Below are positions 53,930 to 62,807 of a stretch of 64,000 nucleotides of DNA, piece by piece. Made by a program: the position numbers and the translations under genes. Below the pieces are notes generated by a model. The model searched no databases. It saw only the letters and a program-made list of their open reading frames with translations, and had not been told where the DNA came from. The DNA lies in contig CP136571.1 of NCBI GenBank assembly GCA_035192965.1, forward strand, positions 1,322,501 to 1,386,500, read 5' to 3'. Position 1 is the first letter of the stretch. Each line of letters begins with the position of its first letter. Source of the DNA: Fuscovulum sp. (GTDB taxonomy: Bacteria > Pseudomonadota > Alphaproteobacteria > Rhodobacterales > Rhodobacteraceae).

Positions 53930-55324
53930 TCAGGCGGCCGATCGGCCGACGATCACGCGGTTGCGGCCTTGAATCTTGGCCGCCAGAAGGGCGCGGTCGG
54001 CCAGATCGATTGCCTCATCCGGCAGGGTGCCGGGGCGCGATACGGACAGGCCGATGGAAATGGTCAGCGACACCCGCGCGCCATCGGGCAAGGTGACCGG
54101 TGTGCCGTTGATGGCAGAGCACAGGGCATGGGCCTTGTCCTGCGCCTGGGCGAGGCTGCGGTTGGGCAGGGCGATCAGGAATTCTTCGCCGCCGATGCGG
54201 GCGATCAGATCGGACTCGGCCAGTCCCGCCGACAGGCGTGACGCAACCTCGACCAGCACTGCATCGCCTGCGGCATGGCCGAAGCGATCATTCACCTGCT
54301 TGAAACGGTCGATGTCGACGATCAGCACGGCGGGGCCTGTGCCGCTGTCGACGGCGGCGACAGACATTTCCCCCATGCGGCGCAGGGCAAAGCGGCGGTT
54401 GTAAAGGCCGGTGAGCGGGTCGGTCATCGCAAGGCGGATATTGTCGCGCAGGCTGGCGCGGCGGCTGGCGGCGGCGCGGCTGCGGGTGACCATGGCGGCA
54501 AGGCGCAGGGCGATTTCGGCATCCGATGCTGCGGCGGAAATGGATTCGTCGGCCCCCAGATCATAGGCCATGGCGGCGCTGACAGGGCTGTCTGTCAGCA
54601 GCGCGATGCCCGCATGGCGGCTGTCGGGATCGGAGCGCAGTTCTGACAGCAGGCTGAAGGCGGCGGCGCTGCTGCCCGTGGCATCGATCAGATAGGCGTC
54701 TGGGCCAGCATTGGGGCCAGAATCGGATTGGGCATCGGGGGTGTTCGGCGGCGGCGGGTCTGTAGCATCGCCACCCAGGGCGGCGGCGCGGCCAAACAGG
54801 ATCAGCCGGTGGGGCAGAAGCGGGGCCAGCGCGCGGCGCAGGCGGGGCCCAGCTTCGGGGCGGAATGCGGTGAGCGCGACAAGCCCCGGCCAATCAAAGG
54901 GTGCGGCCTGATCGTGCAGGGCGAGGAGGGGGGTCTGTGCCACCTCGGCCGGGTCGCGGCGGCGCAGCAGGCTGCGGACGCGGGCCAGCAGCAGCTGTTC
55001 ATCTGCGGGTTTGGGGATCACGTCATCTGCGCCTGCGCGCAGGGCGGCGAGGCGGGCCTCGGCATGGGTTGTGGCGGTGTGGACGATCACCGGCAGGTCC
55101 CGGCTGGCGGGATCGGCGCGCAACGCCTGAAGGACGGCGATGCCGTCCATATCGGGCAGTTCCAGATCGAGCAGCAGCAGGTCGGGCTTGCAGTCGCGCA
55201 CAAGGCGCAGGGCGCCCGCGCCATCGGAGGCGAGGAAGGTTTCATGAAACATCGCCCCCAGCCGTACCTTGAGCACGATGCGGTTCGTCGCCACGTCATC
55301 TACGATCAGTATCCTGCCTGCCAT
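53930..55324 (-). CDS. pleD: PleD-type response regulator diguanylate cyclase
   Basis: 464 residues from the ATG at 55324; longer upstream frames overlap the DUF3572 gene. Domain order is receiver (1-120, phospho-Asp in LLLLDLELPDMDG), second receiver-like domain (about 150-285) and GGDEF domain (about 300-464). The active-site motif is RIGGEEFLIALPN, so it should make c-di-GMP. The I-site position reads AESD instead of RxxD, so feedback inhibition is probably weak or absent. It is divergent from the DUF3572 gene. Confidence 0.93.
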   Translation of the reverse strand: MAGRILIVDDVATNRIVLKVRLGAMFHETFLASDGAGALRLVRDCKPDLLLLDLELPDMDGIAVLQALRADPASRDLPVIVHTATTHAEARLAALRAGADDVIPKPADEQLLLARVRSLLRRRDPAEVAQTPLLALHDQAAPFDWPGLVALTAFRPEAGPRLRRALAPLLPHRLILFGRAAALGGDATDPPPPNTPDAQSDSGPNAGPDAYLIDATGSSAAAFSLLSELRSDPDSRHAGIALLTDSPVSAAMAYDLGADESISAAASDAEIALRLAAMVTRSRAAASRRASLRDNIRLAMTDPLTGLYNRRFALRRMGEMSVAAVDSGTGPAVLIVDIDRFKQVNDRFGHAAGDAVLVEVASRLSAGLAESDLIARIGGEEFLIALPNRSLAQAQDKAHALCSAINGTPVTLPDGARVSLTISIGLSVSRPGTLPDEAIDLADRALLAAKIQGRNRVIVGRSAA

Positions 55325-55448
55325 GGCGTGTCTTGTTGGTTTGTCCCTGCTACGGTTCCGGCAGTTTGGTTCGCAAACCCTTACCAAGGTGTTAACGGAA
55401 CCTTTCCAGAACGGGCGCAAGTTGATCTTTTTTGCAGGGGGATGCGGA

Positions 55449-55727
55449 ATGAAGGCAGAGGCGGCGGAAACGGTGGCCTTGCAGGCGCTGGGCTGGCTGG
55501 CGGGGCAGGATGATCTGTTCGGGCAGTTTCTGGGTGCGACCGGGGCCACGGCGGCGAGTGTGGCCGAAGCAGCGGGGCAGCCGGAGTTTCTGGCGGCAGT
55601 GCTGGATTTCGTGCTGATGGATGATGCCTGGGTGGTGGCCTTTTGCGACGCGGCGGGGATCGCGTACGGCCTGCCGATGCAGGCGCGGGCGGCGCTGCCG
55701 GGCGGGCAGATGATGCATTGGACGTGA
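55449..55727 (+). CDS. DUF3572 family protein
   Basis: 92 residues from the ATG after GCAGGGGGATGCGG. AAETVALQALGWLAGQDDLFGQFLGATG and LDFVLMDDAWVVAFCDAAGI match DUF3572, an alphaproteobacterial family of unknown function. It is divergent from pleD, which is its common neighbour in related genomes. Confidence 0.85.
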   Translation: MKAEAAETVALQALGWLAGQDDLFGQFLGATGATAASVAEAAGQPEFLAAVLDFVLMDDAWVVAFCDAAGIAYGLPMQARAALPGGQMMHWT

Positions 55728-55812
55728 TGAGGGCGGACCGGATTGCCAAAGGCAAAACGGCAGACCAAAGATGGCGCAGCGCAATGGACAGACAGGGCAA
55801 GGGGTGCAGGGC

Positions 55813-56508
55813 ATGATTGACGGTGTGATCTTTGACAAGGACGGCACCCTGTTCGATTTCCGCGCCAGCTGGGGCGCGTGGGCGGTGCGGTTGGTGAATA
55901 TGCTGGCGGCCGAGACGGGGATTTCGGCGCAGGTGCTGGGTGCGGCGATCGGGTTTGATCCGGTGGCAGGGCGTTTTGCGCCCGACAGCGTGGTGATCGC
56001 AGGCACCTCGGGCGAGATTTCGGCCGCGCTGGCGGCGACGGTGCCCGGATCGAATGCGCGCGATCTGGAGGACCGGATGAACCAGATGGCCGAGGGCGCG
56101 CCGATGTTGCCCGCCGTGGACTTGCCTGCCGTGCTGGGCGCGCTGCGCGAGCGGGGGTTGAAGATCGGGTTGGCCACCAATGATGTGGAAGGCACTGCCC
56201 ATGCCCATCTGGCGGCGCATGGGATCGGCGGGCTGTTCGACTACGTCGCGGGCTATGACAGCGGCCACGGCGCGAAGCCCGGGCCGGGGATGTGCGCGGC
56301 CTTTGCGCGGCAGTTGGGTCTTGATCCGGCGCGCGTGGTGATGGTGGGCGACAGCCGCCACGACCTTGAGGCCGGGCGCGCGGCGGGGATGCGGGCGGTG
56401 GCGGTGTTGACCGGGGTGGCGGGCGCGGCAGACCTTGCCCCCCATGCCGATGCGGTGCTGCCCGATATCGGGCATCTGGGTGCCTGGATCGACGGGCTGG
56501 CGGGGTAA
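55813..56508 (+). CDS. HAD-family phosphatase (phosphoglycolate phosphatase-like)
   Basis: 231 residues from ATG 55813; an ATG 42 bp upstream is possible. HAD motif I is VIFDKDGTLFD, motif II IGLATND, motif III in the KPGPGMCAAFARQLG region, and motif IV VMVGDSRHDLEAGRAAG. The order and cap size fit Gph/phosphoglycolate phosphatases. Substrate not certain. Confidence 0.9.
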   Translation: MIDGVIFDKDGTLFDFRASWGAWAVRLVNMLAAETGISAQVLGAAIGFDPVAGRFAPDSVVIAGTSGEISAALAATVPGSNARDLEDRMNQMAEGAPMLPAVDLPAVLGALRERGLKIGLATNDVEGTAHAHLAAHGIGGLFDYVAGYDSGHGAKPGPGMCAAFARQLGLDPARVVMVGDSRHDLEAGRAAGMRAVAVLTGVAGAADLAPHADAVLPDIGHLGAWIDGLAG

Positions 56509-56550
56509 GCGCCTGTCCTGCCGCCGTGGTGTGTGTGGCGGGCGTTGATT

Positions 56551-56571
56551 GGGTATTTGGGCCAAGGTGAA
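56551..56571. repeat. Second copy of the GGGTATTTGGGCCAA extragenic repeat
   Basis: GGGTATTTGGGCCAAGGTGAA, one mismatch from the reverse complement of 48598-48618. It lies in the gap between the HAD phosphatase and the methyltransferase. Confidence 0.75.
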
Positions 56572-56780
56572 TGGGCAGGGGCCGCTTTGGCGACAGGCCG
56601 GGGGTTGCCTTTTATTTGACGCGCTGAGGGGGGTGCGGGGGGCGGGATGCCCCCTGCCCGGTGAGCGGGCGCGCGGGCAGTTGCGAAAAACGACATATGC
56701 GCGTCGTGGGTGGAGTGTCCTTTGCCGCCCCGCTTCGCCATGGTGACCCAAAGCGGGACGGTCGCCCGACGGAGGATGCC

Positions 56781-58334
56781 ATGAACGAAGAGCCACGCAA
56801 GCGCCGCGCCGGGGGACGGGCGGGGAACAAGCAGCGGGCCGGCACGGCGGTCATCGACCAGATGCCCTGGCGTATCCCGGTCAATCCAGATGCCCCGGTG
56901 GAGCCGCTGGATGCCGATGGCGTGCAGCGCGTCCACAAGGCGGCGATGCGCATTCTGAAGGAAATCGGGATCGAGTTCCTGAACCCCGAGGCGGTGGCGC
57001 ATCTGAAGCGCGCGGGCTGCAAGGTGGACGGCACCAACGTAAAGTTCGACGAGGATTTCGTGATGGAGATGCTGTCGCATGCGCCATCCGAATTCACCAT
57101 CACGCCGCGGAACCCGGAGCGTGAGATCATCATCGGCGGCAAGCATATGGTGTTCGTCAACGTCTCATCCCCGCCCAATGCCTGGGATCTGGAGCGCGGC
57201 AAGCGGTCCGGGGATTTCGAGACCTTCAAGGAATTCATGAAGCTGACGCAGTATTTCAACTGCATCCATATCGCCGGTGGTTACCCGGTGGAGCCGATCG
57301 ACATTCACCCGTCGGTGCGGCATCTGGACTGCCTGTATGAAAAGCTGACGCTGACCGACAAGGTGGTGCACGCCTATTCGCTGGGTGCGGAGCGTGTGGA
57401 AGATGTGATGGAGATGACCCGCATCGCGGGGGGGCTGACGGAAGAGGAATTCCAGGCCAAGCCGCGGATGTATACCAACATCAACTCGGTCTCGCCGCTC
57501 AAGCATGACTTCCCGATGCTGGACGGGGCGATGCGGCTGGCCAAGCGCGGGCAGCCCGTGATCGTGACGCCGTTCACGCTGGCGGGGGCAATGGCACCTG
57601 TCACCATGGCGGGGGCGGTGGCGCTGTCGCTGGCCGAGGCTTTGGCCGCGATTGCCCTTTTGCAATATATCGCGCCCGGTTGCCCGGTGGCGATTGGCAC
57701 CTTTACATCAAATGTCGACATGAAGTCGGGTGCGCCTGCATTTGGCACGCCGGAATACATGCGTGCGACGCAGATGACGGGGCAGTTGGTGCGGTTCTAC
57801 AAGCTGCCGATGCGGTCATCCGGTGTTTGCGCGGCGAACGTGCCGGACGGGCAGGCGATGTGGGAGACATCCAACAGCCTGTGGGCTGCGGTGCAGTCGG
57901 GGACCAACATGGTCTATCACGCGGCGGGCTGGCTGGAGGGCGGGTTGATCGCATCCCCCGAGAAGTTCGTGATGGATTGCGAAGTGTTGCAGATGATCCA
58001 GCGCTATTTCGAAGAGGCGACCTTTGCGACGGGCGAGGATGACCTTGCCTTTGACGCGATCAAGGAAGTGGGTGCGGGCGGGCATTATTTCGGCTGCCAG
58101 CACACGCAGGAACGCTATTCCACCGCCTTTTATGCGCCCTTCGTGAGCGACTGGCGCAACTATGAGGCCTGGCAGCAGGATGGATCGGTCTGGACGCCGG
58201 AGCGGGCGCACCGGATCTATAAGCAGATTCTTGAGGAGTTTGAGGCCCCCGCGATGGACGGTACGGCGCAAGAGGAATTGCGCCGCTTTGTCGCCCGCCG
58301 CAAGCAAGAGGGTGGCGCGCCCACCGATTTCTGA
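56781..58334 (+). CDS. MttB-family methyltransferase, non-pyrrolysine type
   Basis: 517 residues from the ATG after CGGAGGATGCC; longer frames upstream have no ribosome site. The protein belongs to the MttB/trimethylamine methyltransferase superfamily: SGVCAANVPDGQAMWETSNSLWAAVQSGTNMVYHAAGWLEGGL, and FDAIKEVGAGGHYFGCQHTQERY. No in-frame TAG is present, so there is no pyrrolysine. Such members demethylate glycine betaine or related quaternary amines onto a corrinoid or folate carrier. A betaine-type binding protein gene lies at the other end of the window. Confidence 0.9.
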   Translation: MNEEPRKRRAGGRAGNKQRAGTAVIDQMPWRIPVNPDAPVEPLDADGVQRVHKAAMRILKEIGIEFLNPEAVAHLKRAGCKVDGTNVKFDEDFVMEMLSHAPSEFTITPRNPEREIIIGGKHMVFVNVSSPPNAWDLERGKRSGDFETFKEFMKLTQYFNCIHIAGGYPVEPIDIHPSVRHLDCLYEKLTLTDKVVHAYSLGAERVEDVMEMTRIAGGLTEEEFQAKPRMYTNINSVSPLKHDFPMLDGAMRLAKRGQPVIVTPFTLAGAMAPVTMAGAVALSLAEALAAIALLQYIAPGCPVAIGTFTSNVDMKSGAPAFGTPEYMRATQMTGQLVRFYKLPMRSSGVCAANVPDGQAMWETSNSLWAAVQSGTNMVYHAAGWLEGGLIASPEKFVMDCEVLQMIQRYFEEATFATGEDDLAFDAIKEVGAGGHYFGCQHTQERYSTAFYAPFVSDWRNYEAWQQDGSVWTPERAHRIYKQILEEFEAPAMDGTAQEELRRFVARRKQEGGAPTDF

Positions 58335-58453
58335 GGCGCGTCCCCGGGCGGTGCAAGCTGCCCGAGTTAGCCCTTTTCCGGCGGGCCCGCGCAGGATAGC
58401 CTGCGCGCGGGAAGGCCTGCGTGAGCCAGGCCGCCGAGTGGGGACTTGAGCGA

Positions 58454-60208
58454 ATGAGTGGTCTGATGCAGCGGCGCGGCCTATTGGCGCTGACCGGGGC
58501 GCTGGCGGGGCTTTCGCTCTGGCTGCTGGATGAAGTTGCGCTGCGTGGTGGCCTGCCCGAACGGCTGCATTTCTTTCTGACGGCATATGCGGTGGTCTTC
58601 TTTGGCGGGCTGCTGGCCATGGCGGGGCCATTGCGGCTGGGCCGGGCGGCGCTGTCTGCTGCGCCGCTGGCGGCGGGTGTGGCGGGGCTGTTGCTGCTGG
58701 CATCGCTGCGTTATGACATGGTGGCGCAGTTTCATTTCGCCGACCTGTCCTTTACCGCGGCCTTTGCGCTTTGCTTTCTGGCGTTGCCCTTTCTGATCGC
58801 GGCGGCCGGGCCGGGCTGGCGCGACTATGCGGCGCTGTTTTCGGAAAGCTGGCTTTTGGTGGTGCGGGTCGTGATGGCCTGGATCTTTGCCGGGCTGATC
58901 TGGGGGCTGATCTGGCTGTCGGATGCGCTGCTGGGCCTTGTGGGGCTGGGCGTGATCGACTGGCTGATGGCGGAGGGCGGGCCTTTGCCGGGGATGGTGA
59001 CCGGGGTGGCGCTGGGCGTGGGCATCGCGGTGGCGGTGGAGAATGCCGATCTGCTGTCGCCCGATCTGATCCTGCGGCTGTTGCGGCTGCTGGCGCTGCC
59101 GCTGCTGGGTGTGATGGCGGTGTTTCTGGTCGCGCTGCCGATGCAGGGACTGTCGCGGTTGCCGGAGGGGATTTCGGCGGCGGTCACCTTGCTGTTTCTG
59201 GTGGCCTGCGCGGTGGCGTTGGTCAGCGCGGTGGTGGAGCGGGACGAGGCGCAGGCGGCAGAGGGGGCGGTGATCCCCCGCGCGGCGCAGGGTTTGGCGC
59301 TGCTGCTGCCGGTGCCGGTGGCGCTTGCGGGTTGGGCGCTGATGCAGCGGGTGGTGCAGCATGGATGGACGCCCGGGCGGCTGTTCGGGGTGGTGCTGGC
59401 GGTGATGGCGGCGGGATATGCGGTGCTGTATCTGCGCGCCTTGCTGGCCGGGGCGGGGTGGCGCGGTCTGGTGCGGCAGGCCAATCTGGGAATGGCGCTT
59501 GCGATGATGGTGGCGGCGGCGCTGTGGTTGACGCCCGTGCTGAATGCCGAGGCGATTTCGGCGCGGTCGCAACTGGCGCGGCTGGAGGCGGGGCAGGTGA
59601 CGGCGGCCGATCTGGACCTTGCGGCGCTGGAGCGTTGGGGGCGGGCGGGGGCGCTGGCGCTGGAACGGTTGGAGACGCTGGCGCTGGAGCCGGGGCAAGA
59701 GGTGCTGGCGGCGCGGATGGCGGCACGCACGCAGGAGCGGGCGGAAAGCGGCGATCCGGTGGTGATCGCGCAAGAGGCCGAAACGTTGCTGGCCGATCTG
59801 CGCGCGGTGATGCCGGTGCAGCCTGCCGGGGCCACGGCCACGCGCGATATGCTGCTGGCGGCGATCCCGGCGATGGAGTTGCAAAGCTGGATTGATGCGT
59901 GCCGCAGCCCGCTGCCGGGGACGGAACGGCCCGGCTGCGTGTTCGTGGTGGCCGATCTGTGGACCGATGCGCCGGGCGAAGAGGCGCTGGTCCTGCTGCG
60001 CGAGCCGTCGGGGTTCATCCGCTATGAAGGTCTCGGGATGCGTGGCGGCGAGGTGCAGCGCCGGTCGGCCGCGGCGATGGCGGGCATGTTGCCGGACCGG
60101 ACCGAGGGTGAGGCGCTGATCGGCGAATTGCAGGATGCGCCGGTGGCGCTGGCGCCTGCGCCGCTGAACGCGCTGGGCGTGGCCGGGGGGATCGTGCTGC
60201 TGCCGTAA
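58454..60208 (+). CDS. DUF4153 family membrane protein
   Basis: 584 residues from ATG 58454; a GTG at 58421 would add 11. About ten membrane helices fill residues 1-360, followed by a soluble domain of about 200 residues (ALERWGRAGALALERLETLALEPG onward). The layout matches DUF4153, function unknown. An extracytoplasmic C-terminal domain is likely. Confidence 0.8.
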   Translation: MSGLMQRRGLLALTGALAGLSLWLLDEVALRGGLPERLHFFLTAYAVVFFGGLLAMAGPLRLGRAALSAAPLAAGVAGLLLLASLRYDMVAQFHFADLSFTAAFALCFLALPFLIAAAGPGWRDYAALFSESWLLVVRVVMAWIFAGLIWGLIWLSDALLGLVGLGVIDWLMAEGGPLPGMVTGVALGVGIAVAVENADLLSPDLILRLLRLLALPLLGVMAVFLVALPMQGLSRLPEGISAAVTLLFLVACAVALVSAVVERDEAQAAEGAVIPRAAQGLALLLPVPVALAGWALMQRVVQHGWTPGRLFGVVLAVMAAGYAVLYLRALLAGAGWRGLVRQANLGMALAMMVAAALWLTPVLNAEAISARSQLARLEAGQVTAADLDLAALERWGRAGALALERLETLALEPGQEVLAARMAARTQERAESGDPVVIAQEAETLLADLRAVMPVQPAGATATRDMLLAAIPAMELQSWIDACRSPLPGTERPGCVFVVADLWTDAPGEEALVLLREPSGFIRYEGLGMRGGEVQRRSAAAMAGMLPDRTEGEALIGELQDAPVALAPAPLNALGVAGGIVLLP

Positions 60209-60271
60209 GGAATTGTTGACGCGATTCGGCGATCCTGCTGTCCGCAAGGGCGAGCAGGGGCCGAAGGGGCG

Positions 60272-60856
60272 ATGAACGGGCTGATCAACAAGGCGATCCA
60301 GTGTTTTCTGCGGGATGGCTGGGGAATGCCGGCTTGGCTGGATGCGGCGCGGGCGGCTGGCATCGCGCCGCGTGGGTTTGAGCCGCTGCTGGATTACCCG
60401 CCCGATGTGACAGCGCGGCTGTTGCAGGCGGCGTCTGACCGGCTGGATCGTGGCCGCGATGATTTGCTGGAAGATTTGGGCACCTATCTGGTGTCGCATC
60501 CATCGCGCGCGGCGGTGCGGCGGCTGCTGCGCTTTGGCGGAATGGATTTTCGGGATTTTCTGCAATCGCTTGAGGATTTGCCGGCGCGGGCGCGGCTGGC
60601 GCTGCCCGATCTGGCGCTGCCTGCAATGCGGCTGGAGGCGGTGGGGGGCGATGAGTTTCGCCTGACCATCGCGCCGGGTTTTGCCGGGGCCGGGGCGGTG
60701 GCATTGGGCCTGCTGCGGGCGATGGCGGATGACTATGGCGCGCTGGCGCTGCTGGAGGCGGGGGCAGAGGCGGGGGATGGCGCGGCAGTGCTGACGATCC
60801 GGCTGCTGGATGCCGATCATGCCGAAGGGCGGGCCTTCACGCTGGGGGCGATGTGA
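60272..60856 (+). CDS. H-NOX-like protein lacking the heme-ligating histidine
   Basis: 194 residues, the size of an H-NOX domain. The helical start (INKAIQCFLRDGWGMPAWLDAARAAG), DLLEDLGTYLV, FGGMDFRDFLQSLEDL and a C-terminal RLTIAPGFAGAGAVALGLLRAMADDYG correspond to HNOB-family segments. In H-NOX the proximal His follows the FL...DE(V/L) segment; here Pro104 takes its place (SLEDLPARAR). The heme-propionate YxSxR motif is also absent. It may sense something other than NO/O2 or act as a protein-interaction module. It is coupled to the HNOBA-GGDEF gene. Confidence 0.8.
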   Translation: MNGLINKAIQCFLRDGWGMPAWLDAARAAGIAPRGFEPLLDYPPDVTARLLQAASDRLDRGRDDLLEDLGTYLVSHPSRAAVRRLLRFGGMDFRDFLQSLEDLPARARLALPDLALPAMRLEAVGGDEFRLTIAPGFAGAGAVALGLLRAMADDYGALALLEAGAEAGDGAAVLTIRLLDADHAEGRAFTLGAM

Positions 60857-61857
60857 TGGCGGCGGGGTTCGAACTGGCGGCAGAGGCGTTGGCGCGGCTG
60901 ATGCCGATGCATCTGGCGTTGGACGGGGCCGGGCGCATCCTTTCGGCAGGAAACACGCTGGTGCGGCTTGTCGGGGCGACTGAACCGACAGCGGGCGGGT
61001 TGGTTGGGGCCGCGTTTGGCGATCTGTTCGATCTGCGGCACGGGGGTTCGGTTGGATCCGTTGCGGCGCTGCTGGAGGCGGGTGGCGGCAAGGTGCAGCT
61101 GGAAGTGCGGGGACGGCCCGATCTGGCCTTTCGCGGGCTGGCGGTGCCGATGGGGCCGGGGCAGGGGGCGCTGGTGAACCTGTCCTTCGGGATTGGCGTG
61201 GTCGAGGCGGTGCGGCGCTATGCGCTGACCGAGGCGGATTTCGCGCCGACCGATCTGACGGTGGAATTGCTGTATTTGTACGAAGCAAAGACCGCCGTGC
61301 TGGAGGAGTTGCGCGCGCTGAACGCGCGATTGCACGGTGACAAGGTGGTGGCCGAGGAACAGGCGCTGACCGATGCGCTGACCGGGCTGCGCAACCGGCG
61401 CGGTCTGGATCTGGCGGTGGAAGTGGTGACAGAGCCGGAATTTGCACTGGTGCATCTGGATCTGGACCTGTTCAAGCAGGTGAATGATGCGCTGGGCCAT
61501 GCGGCGGGGGATCATGTGCTGCTGGTGGTGGCGCGCATCCTTTCTGAGGAAAGCCGCCGGGGCGATACCGTGGCGCGGATCGGCGGGGATGAGTTCGTCC
61601 TGCTGATGCCGGGGATGGATCGGGTGGAACCCGCGCTGGGGCGGATTGCGCGGATCATCGCGCGGCTGTCGGAGCCGATTCCCTATGGCGATGCGGTTTG
61701 CCGGATCGGGGCAAGCGCCGGCCTGATCCTGTCGGCGCAGGTGCCGGGGGCAGATGTGGCGCAGATGCTGGCCCATGCCGATGCAGCACTTTACGCGGCC
61801 AAGCGGGCGGGGCGTGGGCAGGTTCTGCTGTGGCGGCCGGATATGGCGGGGGAATAG
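60856..61857 (+). CDS. HNOBA-GGDEF diguanylate cyclase
   Basis: 333 residues from the ATG overlapping the H-NOX-like stop as TGATG. Residues 1-140 resemble the H-NOX-associated PAS-like (HNOBA) domain (LALDGAGRILSAGNTLVRLVG, FGDLFDLRHGG). A helical linker of about 30 residues follows, then GGDEF (about 170-333) with TDALTGLRNRRGLDL and RIGGDEFVLLMPG. An RxxD I-site (RRGD) is present five residues upstream. It should make c-di-GMP under control of the H-NOX-like partner. Confidence 0.93.
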   Translation: MAAGFELAAEALARLMPMHLALDGAGRILSAGNTLVRLVGATEPTAGGLVGAAFGDLFDLRHGGSVGSVAALLEAGGGKVQLEVRGRPDLAFRGLAVPMGPGQGALVNLSFGIGVVEAVRRYALTEADFAPTDLTVELLYLYEAKTAVLEELRALNARLHGDKVVAEEQALTDALTGLRNRRGLDLAVEVVTEPEFALVHLDLDLFKQVNDALGHAAGDHVLLVVARILSEESRRGDTVARIGGDEFVLLMPGMDRVEPALGRIARIIARLSEPIPYGDAVCRIGASAGLILSAQVPGADVAQMLAHADAALYAAKRAGRGQVLLWRPDMAGE

Positions 61858-62100
61858 CGACGGGGGGCGGTCACCTGCGGCAGTGAGGGCGAGGGGGGCG
61901 TTTGTCTGCATGGGCGGAGATGCGTCGCATCGCGGGCGGTTATTTGCCGCTGTTTGTGAAACAATAAGACATACCAACATAGATTGTGACATGTTCCGTG
62001 AACGATGCGCGGGGGGACAGGATGCGCGCACCGGGCGCGCTGCCGCGTCGACATCTGCCGACAGACCCACGTCCAGAAATGCCTTTGGGGGACCACTGCC

Positions 62101-62730
62101 ATGCGCCCGCTGCGATCCTTTATGTCTGCGCTTGCCCTGTGGGCGATGTTCAGCCCGGCCGCCTTTGCGGTTGACTCTGCCCACGGCGCCTATCTGCCCG
62201 CGAAGATGGCAGCACCGACACCGGAAGGGGCAGAGGGGCTGTGCCGGGCCTATCCCTGGGCCTGCGCGGGTAAGACCAGCAATGCGCAACTGACGCCGCG
62301 CGCGCTGGCCAAGGTGGAGCAGGTGAACAAGGACGCCAATGCCGCGATCAGGCCGGTGACCGACAAGGATCAGTATGGCGTGCAGGAATTGTGGGCGCTG
62401 CCCGGCGCGGGGGGCGGCGATTGCGAGGACTACGCGCTGTTCAAGAAGCGCGCGCTGATCCATGCGGGGATTTCGCCGGATCGGTTGCTGCTGACGGTGG
62501 TGCTGGACCGCCGCGATGATCCCCATGCCGTGCTGGTTCTGCGGACGGACAAGGGGGATTACGTGCTGGACAATGTGACCAACCGCATCCTCGCCTGGCA
62601 CAAGACCGGCTACACGTTTGTGGCCAAGCAGAACCCGGACAACCCGTCGCATTGGGTGGCGGTGTTTGAAAAGGGGGCGGGACCGAAGCTGTCTGCCGAT
62701 GCGATGCTGACCGGGCCGCTTGGCCGATAA
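62101..62730 (+). CDS. Transglutaminase-like cysteine protease (BTLCP family)
   Basis: 209 residues from ATG 62101. A signal peptide (LRSFMSALALWAMFSPAAFA) precedes a mature domain with the catalytic triad of bacterial transglutaminase-like cysteine proteases: Cys in GGDCEDYALFK, His in DPHAVLVLR and Asp in VLDNVTNRI. Related LapG proteins cleave periplasmic adhesins when c-di-GMP is low. An HNOBA-GGDEF gene lies directly upstream, but no LapD-like gene is seen here. Confidence 0.9.
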   Translation: MRPLRSFMSALALWAMFSPAAFAVDSAHGAYLPAKMAAPTPEGAEGLCRAYPWACAGKTSNAQLTPRALAKVEQVNKDANAAIRPVTDKDQYGVQELWALPGAGGGDCEDYALFKKRALIHAGISPDRLLLTVVLDRRDDPHAVLVLRTDKGDYVLDNVTNRILAWHKTGYTFVAKQNPDNPSHWVAVFEKGAGPKLSADAMLTGPLGR

Positions 62731-62756
62731 CGCGCGCCTGAAGGGGGCAAATGAAA

Positions 62757-62782
62757 AACGCCCCGGTTTGCACCGGGGCGTT
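62757..62782. terminator. Bidirectional terminator between the BTLCP gene and katG
   Basis: 10-bp perfect stem AACGCCCCGG (62757-62766) with CCGGGGCGTT (62773-62782), loop TTTGCA. An A-run precedes it on the plus strand, so it can serve both convergent genes. Confidence 0.8.
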
Positions 62783-62807
62783 CGTCGTTTTCAGCTTTGA
62801 TGCCGGA

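Noticed and set aside
55381-56796. Minus-strand frame of 471 codons over DUF3572 and the HAD gene
   Set aside because: Antisense to recognised genes; composition not protein-like.
58481-61447. Very long minus-strand open frame (988 codons) opposite DUF4153, H-NOX-like and GGDEF genes
   Set aside because: Product is His/Arg/Pro-rich with no domain, the opposite strand encodes three recognised families, and GC-rich third positions create such antisense frames.
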